A stretch of DNA of 64,000 bases from Candidatus Puniceispirillum marinum IMCC1322 (lineage in GTDB: Bacteria; Pseudomonadota; Alphaproteobacteria; Puniceispirillales; Puniceispirillaceae), in contig NC_014010.1 in the NCBI RefSeq assembly GCF_000024465.1, positions 1,736,001 through 1,800,000 of the forward strand. Direction: 5' to 3'. The position numbers and the translations under genes are program-made. Shown piece by piece: positions 47,150 through 55,979 of the stretch. Each line of letters starts with the position of its first letter. The stretch's first letter is position 1. Below the pieces are notes generated by a model. The model was not told the origin of the DNA. It did no database searches and was given only the letters and a program-made list of their open reading frames with translations.

Positions 47150-47758
47150 ATGGCAAAGTTATATTTTTCTTATTCGGCGATGAATGCGGGCAAATCGACG
47201 ATCCTGTTACAGGCTTCGCATAATTATAAAGAACGCGGCATGAACACCGTGCTTCTGACCGCGCGCCTTGATGACCGGATTGGCCAAGGCGAGGATGGCA
47301 AAGGCAAGATTGGCTCGCGCATTGGCTTACAGGCCGACGCCGAAATGTTCGATGATAGCACCGATATTTTCGCTCTTGCCACAGAGCTGTCCCGTGATAG
47401 CGACATCGCCTGTATCATGGTTGACGAAGCACAATTTCTGACCATTGCCCAGGTCTGGCAATTAAGTGCGATTGCCGATGAGCTTGGCATTCCGGTCATG
47501 TGTTACGGCCTGCGCACTGATTTTCAGGGACAGCTTTTCGACGGCAGTGCCACCTTGCTGGCGATTGCCGATGTGTTGCGTGAAATCCGCACGATATGCC
47601 ATTGCGGGCGCAAAGCCACGATGGTCGTGCGTCAGGATGCTGATGGCAAGCCGATCACTGATGGTGCACAGATCGAAATTGGCGGTAATGATAAATATGT
47701 CTCGCTATGCCGCAGGCACTGGAAAGCGGCGATGGCAAAAGTCGCCGAGTCTGACTGA
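47150..47758 (+). CDS. tdk: thymidine kinase
   Basis: Phosphorylates thymidine and deoxyuridine. The 202 residues are a type II thymidine kinase: P-loop [16 protein letters not shown] Walker [18 protein letters not shown], and a zinc lasso with cysteines in ICHCGRKA and SLCRRHW. The ATG at 47150 (MAKLYFSYS) is preferred; an upstream in-frame ATG at 47084 lies inside the repeat array. It ends the nucleoside salvage cluster and converges on dapB with a 14-base gap. Confidence 0.96.
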   Translation: MAKLYFSYSAMNAGKSTILLQASHNYKERGMNTVLLTARLDDRIGQGEDGKGKIGSRIGLQADAEMFDDSTDIFALATELSRDSDIACIMVDEAQFLTIAQVWQLSAIADELGIPVMCYGLRTDFQGQLFDGSATLLAIADVLREIRTICHCGRKATMVVRQDADGKPITDGAQIEIGGNDKYVSLCRRHWKAAMAKVAESD

Positions 47759-47772
47759 CCGATAGTAACGCG

Positions 47773-48600
47773 TTAACCGCGCAGGACGTCTTCCATATTA
47801 TAAAAGCCGGTATCCGCCGTCGCCGCAAAGCGTGCCGCCCGGATCGCCCCTTTGGCAAATACCACCCGGTCAGTTGCCATATGCGTCAGCGCGATACGTT
47901 CGGACGCGCCAAAAAAGGTGACGCTATGTTCACCTGTCACATCGCCGCCTCGCATCACCGCAAAACCGATATCGCCAGCTTTGCGCGCCCCAACGCGCGA
48001 AGCGCCAGCCTGATCATCACGCACAATATCCGACACATCTTCCAAAGCAACGCCGCGCCCTTTGGCCGCCGCCTTGCCAAGTGCCAGCGCCGTTCCCGAT
48101 GGCGAATCGACCTTATGATGATGATGCGTTTCCAGAATTTCGATATCCCAGCCTTCGACTAGTTGCGCGGCAACCTGTTCGACAAGCGCGCGCAACAAGG
48201 TCACGCCAACCGACGTATTGGCACAATAGACCAATGGAATTTTGGTGCCTATCTCGGCAAGGCGGGCTTCTTGGCTAGCATCAAGGCCAGTCGTACCAAT
48301 CACCATCGCCATATTATTCTGCATGGCCAGTTCGGCATGCGCCAGACTCACGGCAGGGCTGGTAAAATCCACCATCACATCGCCGCCAACCAATGCTGCT
48401 GGATCACTGTTGATCATCACACCATTCGCACCGATGCCAGCCAGCTCACCTGAATCCTTGCCAATCAAGGGGCTTTCGGGACGATCACTTGTTGCATGCA
48501 ACACCAGATCACTGGCTGCCGCAATTTCACGAATCAGCATATTACCCATACGGCCAGAACCGCCTGGAATCGAAAGCTTGATACTGTCTGCTGTACTCAT
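47773..48600 (-). CDS. dapB: 4-hydroxy-tetrahydrodipicolinate reductase
   Basis: Second enzyme of the lysine and diaminopimelate branch. The 275 residues have the nucleotide motif IPGGSGRMGNMLI and the signature ETHHHHKVDSPSGTALALG. The nucleotide motif differs from the common GxxGRMG by GGSG, with Pro before it. The ATG at 48598-48600 (MSTADSIK) follows AAAGGA and is preferred over the upstream in-frame start. It lies downstream of dnaJ, a common alphaproteobacterial order. Confidence 0.95.
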   Translation of the reverse strand: MSTADSIKLSIPGGSGRMGNMLIREIAAASDLVLHATSDRPESPLIGKDSGELAGIGANGVMINSDPAALVGGDVMVDFTSPAVSLAHAELAMQNNMAMVIGTTGLDASQEARLAEIGTKIPLVYCANTSVGVTLLRALVEQVAAQLVEGWDIEILETHHHHKVDSPSGTALALGKAAAKGRGVALEDVSDIVRDDQAGASRVGARKAGDIGFAVMRGGDVTGEHSVTFFGASERIALTHMATDRVVFAKGAIRAARFAATADTGFYNMEDVLRG

Positions 48601-48695
48601 TGTCCGGAATCCTTTTGACCTGTCATCCAAGACTATAACGTCCACATCCAGATGAACAAGCGCTATGCGTCATGTTCATGGTCGAATATGAGTCT

Positions 48696-49829
48696 CTAAT
48701 CTTCGGCCCAGATACGCTTAACGCGTTCCATGAAGCTGGTTGATTCAGGGCTGGTTTCACCTGCTTTTGAAAAGGCTGTCAGCAGTTCTTTTTGCTTTTT
48801 GGTCAGATTCGTTGGCGTTTCGATCTGCACTTCGACAATCTGGTCACCTGTGTTACCCCGCCGCAAAGCAGGCATGCCTTTGCCCCGCATGCGGAACCGC
48901 CGCCCTGACTGGGTACCGGCATCAATCGTCAGACGCGCCATCTTGCCTGCCAACGTCGGCACATCAATCGTACCGCCCAAGGCGGCTACCGTCATCGGCA
49001 CCGGAATCTTGGCCATCACATTAGTGCCATCGCGGGTAAAGATCGGATGCGGGTTGATATTGATGAAAATATACAAATCACCTGCCGCCCCACCACGGCT
49101 TCCGGCTTCACCTTTACCTGTCAGGCGAATACGCGTGCCATTATCGACTCCCGCAGGCACCGACACTGCCAGCGTCTTTTGCTGTTGCACGCGGCCATCA
49201 CCACGGCATGTACCACATGGGTTTGAAATCACCTGACCCATACCTTGACAGGCATTACAGGTACGTTCGACAGCGAAAAATCCTTGCTGGGCGCGCACCC
49301 GGCCTGAACCACCGCATGTACCGCATGTGCTTGGCTTGCTACCTTCGGCCGCGCCAGATCCCGAACAGCTATCACAGCTGACCGGCACATTAATGCTGAT
49401 ATCGCGCTGCACACCACTAAAGGCATCTTCAAGCGAGATATTCATATCATAGCGCAGATCATTGCCGCTTGTGTCCGGTTGCCGGCCACCACCGGAAAAC
49501 TCCGAAAACATCTGATCAAAAATATCGGAAAAGCCGCCGCCGCCGCCAAAACCGCCGCCGCCAAAGCCACCGCCACCGCCACCAAAACCACCGCCAGCCG
49601 CATTGTCAAAAGCGGCATGACCCATACGGTCATAGGCCGCACGCTTTTGCGGGTCTTTCAGAACATCATAGGCTTCGCTGGCTTCGCGAAAACGATCTGC
49701 CGCCGCCTCGTTATCGGGGTTGCGGTCGGGATGATTTTCCATCGCCAGCTTCCGATAAGCAGCTTTTAGGGCTTTCTCATCAGCGTCTTTGGATACGCCC
49801 AGAGTCTCATAAAAATCACGTTTACTCAT
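48696..49829 (-). CDS. dnaJ: chaperone DnaJ
   Basis: Hsp40 co-chaperone that delivers substrates to DnaK and stimulates its ATPase. The 377 residues have the J domain with the HPD tripeptide (NHPDRNP), a Gly/Phe-rich linker (about 75-105), four CxxCxGxG zinc repeats ([32 protein letters not shown]) and the C-terminal substrate-binding domains. It follows dnaK, but a 12-bp hairpin lies between them, which may lower dnaJ expression relative to dnaK. Confidence 0.97.
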   Translation of the reverse strand: MSKRDFYETLGVSKDADEKALKAAYRKLAMENHPDRNPDNEAAADRFREASEAYDVLKDPQKRAAYDRMGHAAFDNAAGGGFGGGGGGFGGGGFGGGGGFSDIFDQMFSEFSGGGRQPDTSGNDLRYDMNISLEDAFSGVQRDISINVPVSCDSCSGSGAAEGSKPSTCGTCGGSGRVRAQQGFFAVERTCNACQGMGQVISNPCGTCRGDGRVQQQKTLAVSVPAGVDNGTRIRLTGKGEAGSRGGAAGDLYIFININPHPIFTRDGTNVMAKIPVPMTVAALGGTIDVPTLAGKMARLTIDAGTQSGRRFRMRGKGMPALRRGNTGDQIVEVQIETPTNLTKKQKELLTAFSKAGETSPESTSFMERVKRIWAED

Positions 49830-49875
49830 GGTAACTGCCGATGCCGTATAAATTGGGAAAAACGTACAAACTTTA

Positions 49876-49906
49876 AAACACTGGGGTGTAACCTACCCCA
49901 GCGTTT
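49876..49906 (-). terminator. 12-bp hairpin between dnaK and dnaJ
   Basis: Arms 49895-49906 and 49876-49887 pair over 12 bases with a 7-nt loop; one pair is G-U on the minus transcript. TGTTTTAAAGTTTG surrounds its 3' side, but there is no clean T-run, so it may be a weak terminator or an RNA processing and stability hairpin. Confidence 0.6.
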
Positions 49907-49921
49907 ACTTAAGTTTAAGTT

Positions 49922-51835
49922 TTATTTGCTTTTGGCGTCAGCGTCGCCATCGACTTCTTCGAATTCCGCATCAACGACGGTTTCGTCAGCGGGATCGGCT
50001 GACGCGGTTTCTGGCGCGTCTTCCTCATCCTGTCCGGCTGCATAGGCTGCTTCACCCATCTTCATCATCGCCTGTGACAGTTCGGCAGATTTCGATGTGA
50101 TCGCTTCTATATCGTCGCCTTCTAGCGCCTCTTTCAAAGCGGCAATACCTGCTTCGACTTCGGCCTTGGCATCCGGATCCGCCTTATCGCCAAGATCATC
50201 GATCGCCTTTTGTGCGCCATGTGTCAATGCCTCGCCCTGATTGCGGGTTTCGACCTCTTCACGACGTTTCTTATCAGCTTCGGCATTTTCTTCGGCTTCA
50301 TTAACCATGCGGTCAATTTCGGAATCATCCAGACCACCTGAGGCCTGAATGCGGATTTCCTGTTCCTTGCCTGTTGCCTTGTCTTTGGCGCTGACTTTGA
50401 CAATACCGTTCGCATCAATATCAAAGGTCACTTCGATCTGCGGCACACCTCGCGCCGCTGGCGAGATGCCTTCCAGATTGAACTGGCCAAGATGCTTATT
50501 ATCTGTCGCCATCTCACGCTCGCCTTGATAGACCGAGATTGTGACCGCTGATTGATTGTCATCCGCGGTTGAAAAGATCTGGCTTTTCTTGGTCGGGATT
50601 GTCGTATTGCGATCGATCAGACGGGTAAAGACACCGCCCAATGTTTCGATACCCAATGACAATGGTGTCACATCAAGCAGTAAAACGTCTTTCACGTCAC
50701 CGGTCAGAACACCTGCCTGAATCGCCGCACCTGATGCCACAACCTCATCCGGATTCACGCCGCGATGCGGTTCGGTGCCAAAAAATTCGGTCACCGTCTC
50801 AATGATTTTAGGCATCCGGGTCATACCACCAACCAGAATGACTTCGTCAATCTCGCTGGCTTTCACCCCGGCATCTTTCAAAGCCGCTTCACATGGCTTC
50901 AAGGTACGCTGAACCAGTTTGCTTACCAGCTGTTCCAGATTGGCGCGGGTCAGCTTGATATTCATATGTTTAGGGCCTGACGCATCCGCCGTGATAAAGG
51001 GCAGATTCACATCGGTTTGCAATGATGAAGACAGCTCGATCTTGGCTTTCTCGGCCGCTTCTTTAAGCCGTTGCAATGCCAGCTTATCCTTGCGCAGATC
51101 AACACCATCGCTTTTCTTGAACTCATCCGCCAGATAATCGATGATGCTATGATCGAAATCCTCACCACCAAGGAATGTATCACCATTGGTTGATTTGACT
51201 TCAAACACGCCATCACCAACTTCCAGCACAGACACGTCAAACGTACCACCACCAAGGTCATAAACCACGATCAGGCCGGATTCCTTACGGTCAAGCCCGT
51301 AGGCCAAAGCGGCCGCAGTTGGCTCATTGATAATGCGCAGAACTTCCAGACCGGCAATCTTGCCTGCATCTTTGGTGGCCTGACGCTGGGCGTCATTGAA
51401 ATAGGCCGGTACGGTGATCACCGCCTGGGTAACGCTTTCGCCCAGAAAGGCTTCGGCATCTTCTTTCAGCTTGCGCAGAACAAAACCTGAAATCTGGCTT
51501 GGTGAATATTCTTCGTCCTTGACCTTGACCCAGGCATCACCATTTTTGGCAGCCACCAAATCATAAGGCACCAGCTTGGCAAAATCCTTTGTGACCTTGT
51601 CACTATTACGGCGGCCAATCAGGCGCTTGATCGCAAATAATGTATTTTCTGGGTTGGTCACGGCTTGGCGTTTTGCCGACTGGCCGATCAGTCTTTCTTC
51701 ATTATCGACAAAGGCCACCATCGAAGGTGTTGTGCGTGCGCCCTCGGCATTTTCAATAACGCGGGCTTCGGAACCATCCATCACGGCTACGCATGAATTT
51801 GTTGTCCCCAGATCAATTCCAATTACTTTTCCCAT
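49922..51835 (-). CDS. dnaK: chaperone DnaK (Hsp70)
   Basis: ATP-driven protein-folding chaperone. The 637 residues begin with [20 protein letters not shown]. The ATPase domain (about 1-380) has [20 protein letters not shown] and [15 protein letters not shown], and the substrate-binding domain (about 390-540) has [17 protein letters not shown]. The lid and an acidic tail follow ([16 protein letters not shown]). An AAAGGAG site precedes the start. The 147-base gap to grpE could hold a separate promoter, but none is convincing. Confidence 0.98.
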   Translation of the reverse strand: MGKVIGIDLGTTNSCVAVMDGSEARVIENAEGARTTPSMVAFVDNEERLIGQSAKRQAVTNPENTLFAIKRLIGRRNSDKVTKDFAKLVPYDLVAAKNGDAWVKVKDEEYSPSQISGFVLRKLKEDAEAFLGESVTQAVITVPAYFNDAQRQATKDAGKIAGLEVLRIINEPTAAALAYGLDRKESGLIVVYDLGGGTFDVSVLEVGDGVFEVKSTNGDTFLGGEDFDHSIIDYLADEFKKSDGVDLRKDKLALQRLKEAAEKAKIELSSSLQTDVNLPFITADASGPKHMNIKLTRANLEQLVSKLVQRTLKPCEAALKDAGVKASEIDEVILVGGMTRMPKIIETVTEFFGTEPHRGVNPDEVVASGAAIQAGVLTGDVKDVLLLDVTPLSLGIETLGGVFTRLIDRNTTIPTKKSQIFSTADDNQSAVTISVYQGEREMATDNKHLGQFNLEGISPAARGVPQIEVTFDIDANGIVKVSAKDKATGKEQEIRIQASGGLDDSEIDRMVNEAEENAEADKKRREEVETRNQGEALTHGAQKAIDDLGDKADPDAKAEVEAGIAALKEALEGDDIEAITSKSAELSQAMMKMGEAAYAAGQDEEDAPETASADPADETVVDAEFEEVDGDADAKSK

Positions 51836-51982
51836 TCTAATCTCCTTTCTTCCAAGAGGTGGCTGCCTGCGGCTAGCCAGGGCCTCTTAATCTCACTTGC
51901 GATCACTTGTTCCGCCCGCTTAGTGAATTAAATGTCGGTTATATCAGTCATATAGTTGTGAAATCTTGTCATACAAGGGGCA

Positions 51983-52732
51983 TCATGCGCCCTTGTTGTC
52001 TGCGTCATCATTTCCGGCGCTATCCTCCACTTTGGCTTGGCTGTTGGCACTTTCGGCGGCTGCCTCGGGGGCTTTGGATACGCCCACCATGGCCGGACGC
52101 AGTAACCGGTCATGTAACACATAACCATGTTGCAGAACTTCGACGACCATGCCTGGTGGCGTCTCTGCTGTCGGCACTTCGAACATGGCCTGATGAAGAT
52201 TATAATCGAACTTTTCACCTGCCGGATTGATCTGCTTGATGCCGTGCTTTTCGGTGATCGATATGATCTCCGTCCAGCTCAATTCGATACCTGTGACCAC
52301 ATTGGTCATGGCTTCGCTAAGGCTACCAGCCTCGAAACCATCATCTTTCATGATATCCAGCGCGCGCGCCAGATTATCGATCGCCCCGACAAGATCGCGC
52401 GCCAGACCGGTATGGCCATATTTCTTGGCGGCCAGCACATCACGTTCACTGCGGCGGCGGGTATTTTCACTTTCGGCCAATGCTCGTAAAAGCTGATCCT
52501 TTAGCGCATCGCGTTCAGCCAGAAGCTGGTCATACGGATCTAACGACGCCCCGTCATCATCCGACCCGTCACTTTCAGCAGGCGGGGCTGTTTCGATCGC
52601 ATCAGCAAGTACCGCCTCCAGACTGCCATCATCAGGTAGAACTGTTTGCGCGTCGGCATTATCTTTTGCGGCTGTCATTTTGGCGATATCGTCATCTTTG
52701 ACAGCATTTTCGTCTTTAGCATTCTCGTTCAT
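51983..52732 (-). CDS. grpE: nucleotide exchange factor GrpE
   Basis: Exchanges ADP for ATP on DnaK. The 249 residues have a long acidic, disordered N-terminus, a coiled-coil segment (LLAERDALKDQLLRALAESENTRRR) and the C-terminal wing (YNLHQAMFEVPTAETPPGMVVEVLQHGYVLHDRLLRPAMVGVSK). The ATG at 52730-52732 (MNENAKD) follows AAAGGA and is chosen over an upstream in-frame start. It is normally next to hrcA in alphaproteobacteria; here two plus-strand genes separate them. Confidence 0.95.
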   Translation of the reverse strand: MNENAKDENAVKDDDIAKMTAAKDNADAQTVLPDDGSLEAVLADAIETAPPAESDGSDDDGASLDPYDQLLAERDALKDQLLRALAESENTRRRSERDVLAAKKYGHTGLARDLVGAIDNLARALDIMKDDGFEAGSLSEAMTNVVTGIELSWTEIISITEKHGIKQINPAGEKFDYNLHQAMFEVPTAETPPGMVVEVLQHGYVLHDRLLRPAMVGVSKAPEAAAESANSQAKVEDSAGNDDADNKGA

Positions 52733-52767
52733 CGGTGGTCCTTTAGGCGAATCAGATGTTGTACCGC

Positions 52768-52797
52768 TATTTAGGCATCTTTGTGCACCTATCCAAG
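52768..52797 (-). promoter_or_regulatory. candidate heat-shock (sigma32) promoter of grpE
   Basis: On the minus strand CTTGGA (52792-52797) and CCTAAATA (52768-52775) are separated by 16 bases, resembling alphaproteobacterial RpoH promoters. It lies about 35 bases upstream of grpE. Confidence 0.35.
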
Positions 52798-53099
52798 AGG
52801 CAGAAGCCAAGAAATGTGCAAGAATGTCGCACTTCGTGCATTTTATTGGCAAAATCACCTAAAAACTGCCGTAAAAAGCTGTTTTGATGGATAATTATCT
52901 AATCTTTATTGCCGTTTTGAGGGGAATTTACGCGCCCAAATCAGACTATCTGTCAATTTACCGGCACCTTTAGCGTGGAAAAAGGTGACAACATGACAAA
53001 AATATGACGTATTAATTAGAGTATAAGTCCGAAGACGCTTAATCCTTAAGGCGTAATCTTAATGATGATATATTTGAATAATGGACAGATTGGTCAAAC
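52798..53099. other. gene-free stretch between grpE and the plus-strand gene
   Basis: About 300 bases with no gene. It holds a short GTGC-N9-GCAC inverted repeat (about 52813-52829), too weak to be a CIRCE element. A hairpin ACGCTTAA/TTAAGGCGT with a one-base bulge (53035-53054) lies about 45 bases upstream of the plus-strand start. No clear promoter was found for that gene. Confidence 0.4.
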
Positions 53100-53945
53100 A
53101 TGCGTGGTACCGCGGCGTTAAAATCTATTGAAGCGCTCTATAAAGAGGCAGAGACAGTCATCAGTGATGGCGTGCCGATGGTCGCTATTGTGAAATCTGC
53201 GCCGCCTGTGGCAAAGCCCGATATTCCTGTGGCCACCCGCCTGCTAGCGACAACCCCTGATCATACCCAGCCTGATCATAGCGTACGGGATGATATGCCC
53301 CCTTCGGATCAGGCCAGACCAGACCACAAAGCCTCAAACCAAGTAACCCCAAACCAAGTAACCCCGGATCAGATATCGCCAGCGCCCGCCACGGTCTTTG
53401 ACCGTATCGAAATGCTCCGCGTCATGGCTGCCAGCCTTGATGACGATAACGATAAAGCCAAAACAGAACCCGCAAGCTCATTACCAGATGCCCCACCGGT
53501 TCCTGATTATACTGTTGGAACCCGGCAGATTTCCGATGCCGATCTTGAAAATGTTGTCAAAAAGGCAGTTGATGACATTGTCGCAACCACCCCACTAGAT
53601 GATGTTGTCGCTGGCAATGAACGTATCGAAAGCGTGATGGCCAACATCGCCGAAGCTGTTGGCAATGCCGAAACAAACGAACCAGCCGCATCAGCCGCAA
53701 CATCCGATCAAGGTGCTGACGATGACTCCACCCCGGCATCCGAAACGCCAGCACAACCAGCTACATCAGCCAAAGCGGCCGCGGCGATTGATCTTGATGA
53801 TCTCAATAAAATCGTCGCCAATACGGTTAAATCGGTGATACGCGAAGAATTATCCAATCTTGTACATTCGACCGTCAAAAGCACGCTCGACGAATTGCGG
53901 GCAACGCATGATGATAAGGCCAAATCCACCCCATCTGATCGCTAA
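53100..53945 (+). CDS. hypothetical protein, disordered with a PopZ-like (DUF2497) C-terminus
   Basis: Not firmly recognised. The 281 residues are mostly Pro/Asp/Ala/Thr-rich and predicted disordered, with a duplicated NQVTP segment from two 15-bp repeats. The only likely folded part is the C-terminal helix-rich stretch DLNKIVANTVKSVIREELSNLVHSTVKSTLDELRA (about 235-270 taken in pieces), whose spacing of charged and hydrophobic residues recalls the PopZ/DUF2497 C-terminal helices. A short N-terminal helix (ALKSIEALYKEAETVISDG) precedes the disordered linker, as in PopZ. A polar organising role would be inference. It lies between grpE and a zinc-ribbon gene on the same strand as the latter. 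Confidence 0.6.
   Translation: MRGTAALKSIEALYKEAETVISDGVPMVAIVKSAPPVAKPDIPVATRLLATTPDHTQPDHSVRDDMPPSDQARPDHKASNQVTPNQVTPDQISPAPATVFDRIEMLRVMAASLDDDNDKAKTEPASSLPDAPPVPDYTVGTRQISDADLENVVKKAVDDIVATTPLDDVVAGNERIESVMANIAEAVGNAETNEPAASAATSDQGADDDSTPASETPAQPATSAKAAAAIDLDDLNKIVANTVKSVIREELSNLVHSTVKSTLDELRATHDDKAKSTPSDR
53335..53364. repeat. 15-bp in-frame duplication in the PopZ-like gene
   Basis: Two identical units (53335-53349, 53350-53364) encode NQVTP twice in the disordered linker. Confidence 0.85.
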
Positions 53946-53966
53946 CGTCTAATACTGGGTCTGAAA

Positions 53967-53996
53967 CTGGCGTCTGATCTGGCGTCTGATCTGGCG
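53967..53996. repeat. 12-bp tandem repeat after the PopZ-like gene
   Basis: CTGGCGTCTGAT occurs twice (53967-53978, 53979-53990), with half a third unit, 22 bases after the stop codon. Confidence 0.8.
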
Positions 53997-54091
53997 CATA
54001 AGCAAATGCCAAACCATAATCATATTCCATAATCGCGTTAACGTCTTTTTCATTTTTTCCCGCTATTACATATATGCTCGTGAATACATAT

Positions 54092-54129
54092 TATGCCCGG
54101 GATTATATTTTATGCCCGGAATTATATTT
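54092..54129. repeat. 19-bp tandem duplication upstream of the zinc-ribbon gene
   Basis: Units 54092-54110 and 54111-54129 are nearly identical, AT-rich with a CCCGG core. The rest of the gap 53946-54238 shows no gene and no convincing promoter. Confidence 0.8.
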
Positions 54130-54238
54130 TATGATTTTAGAAATATCGTAAATGCCCACATGATATGCGCATCATATGATATGCCCTTCCATAATGGCAT
54201 GATGCCGTAATCTGATCTGGTTACTAAAGGACGACAAG

Positions 54239-54805
54239 ATGCTCTTGAAATGCCCGCATTGTGATGATGAAGCCAACATCCCGAATGCCTTGAGCCAATA
54301 TGAAAATATGCCGATTGCCTGTCATGCCTGTGGTGGGTTTTTCTTTGCACCGCCGCCCGATCCAGATGACCCGAATAACCCGACGCCGCCCCGTGATCGC
54401 ACGATAACCCGATCAAATCGTCAAATCGAATGTGCGCATTGCGATATACCGGTGCTGATTCCCGATTGTGACAGCGCTGGCACGCGCCATAAATTCAGCT
54501 GTCCGGCCTGCCATGCCGACCTGCCGCCCCTACCACTGGATATCAAGTCACCTGAGATAAAACCGCCACCCAAGGCCTTAAGCGCGTCGCGGCCAGCCAG
54601 CAAACCTCGCACCCACATGCCGGTCAGCATTCTGGCAATAGCGATTGCGATTGGCATCGGCGTTGGTGTCGCGCTTGGCGTGTTGCTATCCCGCAACATG
54701 ATTGCGCTTGATCTTGAGAGTCTGGCAACGCTAAGTGATCAGCTTGGCCAGCGCTTTATCCTGTTCTGGCATCAGACATTGGCCAAACTATCAGCCGCCA
54801 TCTAA
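54239..54805 (+). CDS. double zinc-ribbon protein with one membrane helix
   Basis: No named family recognised. The 188 residues have two zinc-ribbon units: CPHC at residues 5-8 paired with CHAC, and CAHC paired with CPAC. A Pro-rich linker and a single membrane helix (about 128-150, SILAIAIAIGIGVGVALGVLL) follow, with a short C-terminal helix. MJ0042-type zinc ribbons at the N-terminus of membrane proteins are common in alphaproteobacteria and of unknown role. A GGACGACA site precedes the ATG. It converges on hrcA with an 11-base gap. Confidence 0.75.
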   Translation: MLLKCPHCDDEANIPNALSQYENMPIACHACGGFFFAPPPDPDDPNNPTPPRDRTITRSNRQIECAHCDIPVLIPDCDSAGTRHKFSCPACHADLPPLPLDIKSPEIKPPPKALSASRPASKPRTHMPVSILAIAIAIGIGVGVALGVLLSRNMIALDLESLATLSDQLGQRFILFWHQTLAKLSAAI

Positions 54806-54816
54806 CTCTTGACAGA

Positions 54817-55875
54817 TTAGCGGCCAAGCACCCGGGCAATCGCACGGCTGGTATAATCGACCATCGGGATGATTTTGGCGTAATTCATATGCCGTGGGCC
54901 GATTACGCCTATGGCGCCGATGATCGAACGGCTGGCATTATGATAGGGCGCGATCACCATTGAACATCCGGTATTGCTGAACAGATTATTTTCGGCACCG
55001 ATGAAAATCTGCACGCCGTCACCTTGCTTTGTCGCATCCAGCAGACGCAGGGCATTTTCGCGGGCTTCCAGCGCGTCGAACAGACTGCGGATTTCCGCCA
55101 GATCATCGCCAGCTTGCACATCTTCGAGCAGGTTTGACTGGCCACGCAGAATCAAGGCCGCGCCATCATCGCCTTTGCCATCCGACCATAAGCCAAGCCC
55201 TTGTTCGACAAGCGCCGCTGTCAGCACGTCGATTTCGGCTTTATTCGCGGCGATCTCACTGCGGATCATCTGCATGGCAGCCGCCATATTATGGCCTTCG
55301 AGCTTTGCATTCATATAATTATTGGCGCGCGTCAGCAAGCTGGCAGGCACCCCGACAGGCAGATCAATCAGCCGGTTTTCCACCTGGCCATCAGCGCGCA
55401 CCAGCACCGCCAGCGCACGGTTATCACCGATTGGCACAAATTCGAAATGCTGCAACGCGGCATCGCTAGGCGGCGATAGCACCAGCGATGCGCATTTTGA
55501 CAAGCCAGACAGCGTCTTGCTGGTCTTTTCCAGCAATTCACTGACGCTGATGCCGCGTGCGGCACATTCGCCATCGATTGAACTTTGTTCATCTTCGGCC
55601 AGATTGACATCATATTCCATCAACCCATCGACAAACAGCCGCAGGCCGCTTTGCGTCGGGATTCGGCCCGCCGAGATATGTGGCGAAAACAGCAATCCGG
55701 CGTCTTCCAGATCGCTCATATTATTGCGGATCGAGGCTGGCGATAGATCATATGGCGATAATTTAGCCAGCGTGCGCGATCCCACTGGCTGCCCACCATC
55801 AAGATAGGCGCTCACCAAAGTATGAAAAATATCAAGGGCGCGGGGGGTAAGTCCCTTTATGCTAGCTTCCGTCAT
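54817..55875 (-). CDS. hrcA: heat-inducible transcription repressor HrcA
   Basis: Represses groE, and sometimes dnaK, by binding CIRCE operators. The 352 residues have an N-terminal winged helix (LDIFHTLVSAYLDGGQPVGSRTLAKL, SPASIRNNMSDLEDAGLL, SAGRIPTQSGLRLFVD), a GAF-like middle and the C-terminal SMVIAPYHNASRSIIGAIGVIGPRHMNYAKIIP. No CIRCE element was found before grpE, dnaK or hrcA itself, so its targets probably lie elsewhere, for instance groESL (inference). It is divergent from rph, a usual neighbour. Confidence 0.95.
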   Translation of the reverse strand: MTEASIKGLTPRALDIFHTLVSAYLDGGQPVGSRTLAKLSPYDLSPASIRNNMSDLEDAGLLFSPHISAGRIPTQSGLRLFVDGLMEYDVNLAEDEQSSIDGECAARGISVSELLEKTSKTLSGLSKCASLVLSPPSDAALQHFEFVPIGDNRALAVLVRADGQVENRLIDLPVGVPASLLTRANNYMNAKLEGHNMAAAMQMIRSEIAANKAEIDVLTAALVEQGLGLWSDGKGDDGAALILRGQSNLLEDVQAGDDLAEIRSLFDALEARENALRLLDATKQGDGVQIFIGAENNLFSNTGCSMVIAPYHNASRSIIGAIGVIGPRHMNYAKIIPMVDYTSRAIARVLGR

Positions 55876-55979
55876 AAAGAAAATCTAAAATGATTCACTA
55901 ACGCAGGTCAATCTTGCATGTCTATTTATCACGCATGTCAGCTCTTTAATCGTGCTGACCATTATATGGGAACCGACCT

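Noticed and set aside
52733-52860. CIRCE operator before grpE
   Set aside because: GTGC-N9-GCAC has the right spacer but only four paired bases and does not match TTAGCACTC/GAGTGCTAA.
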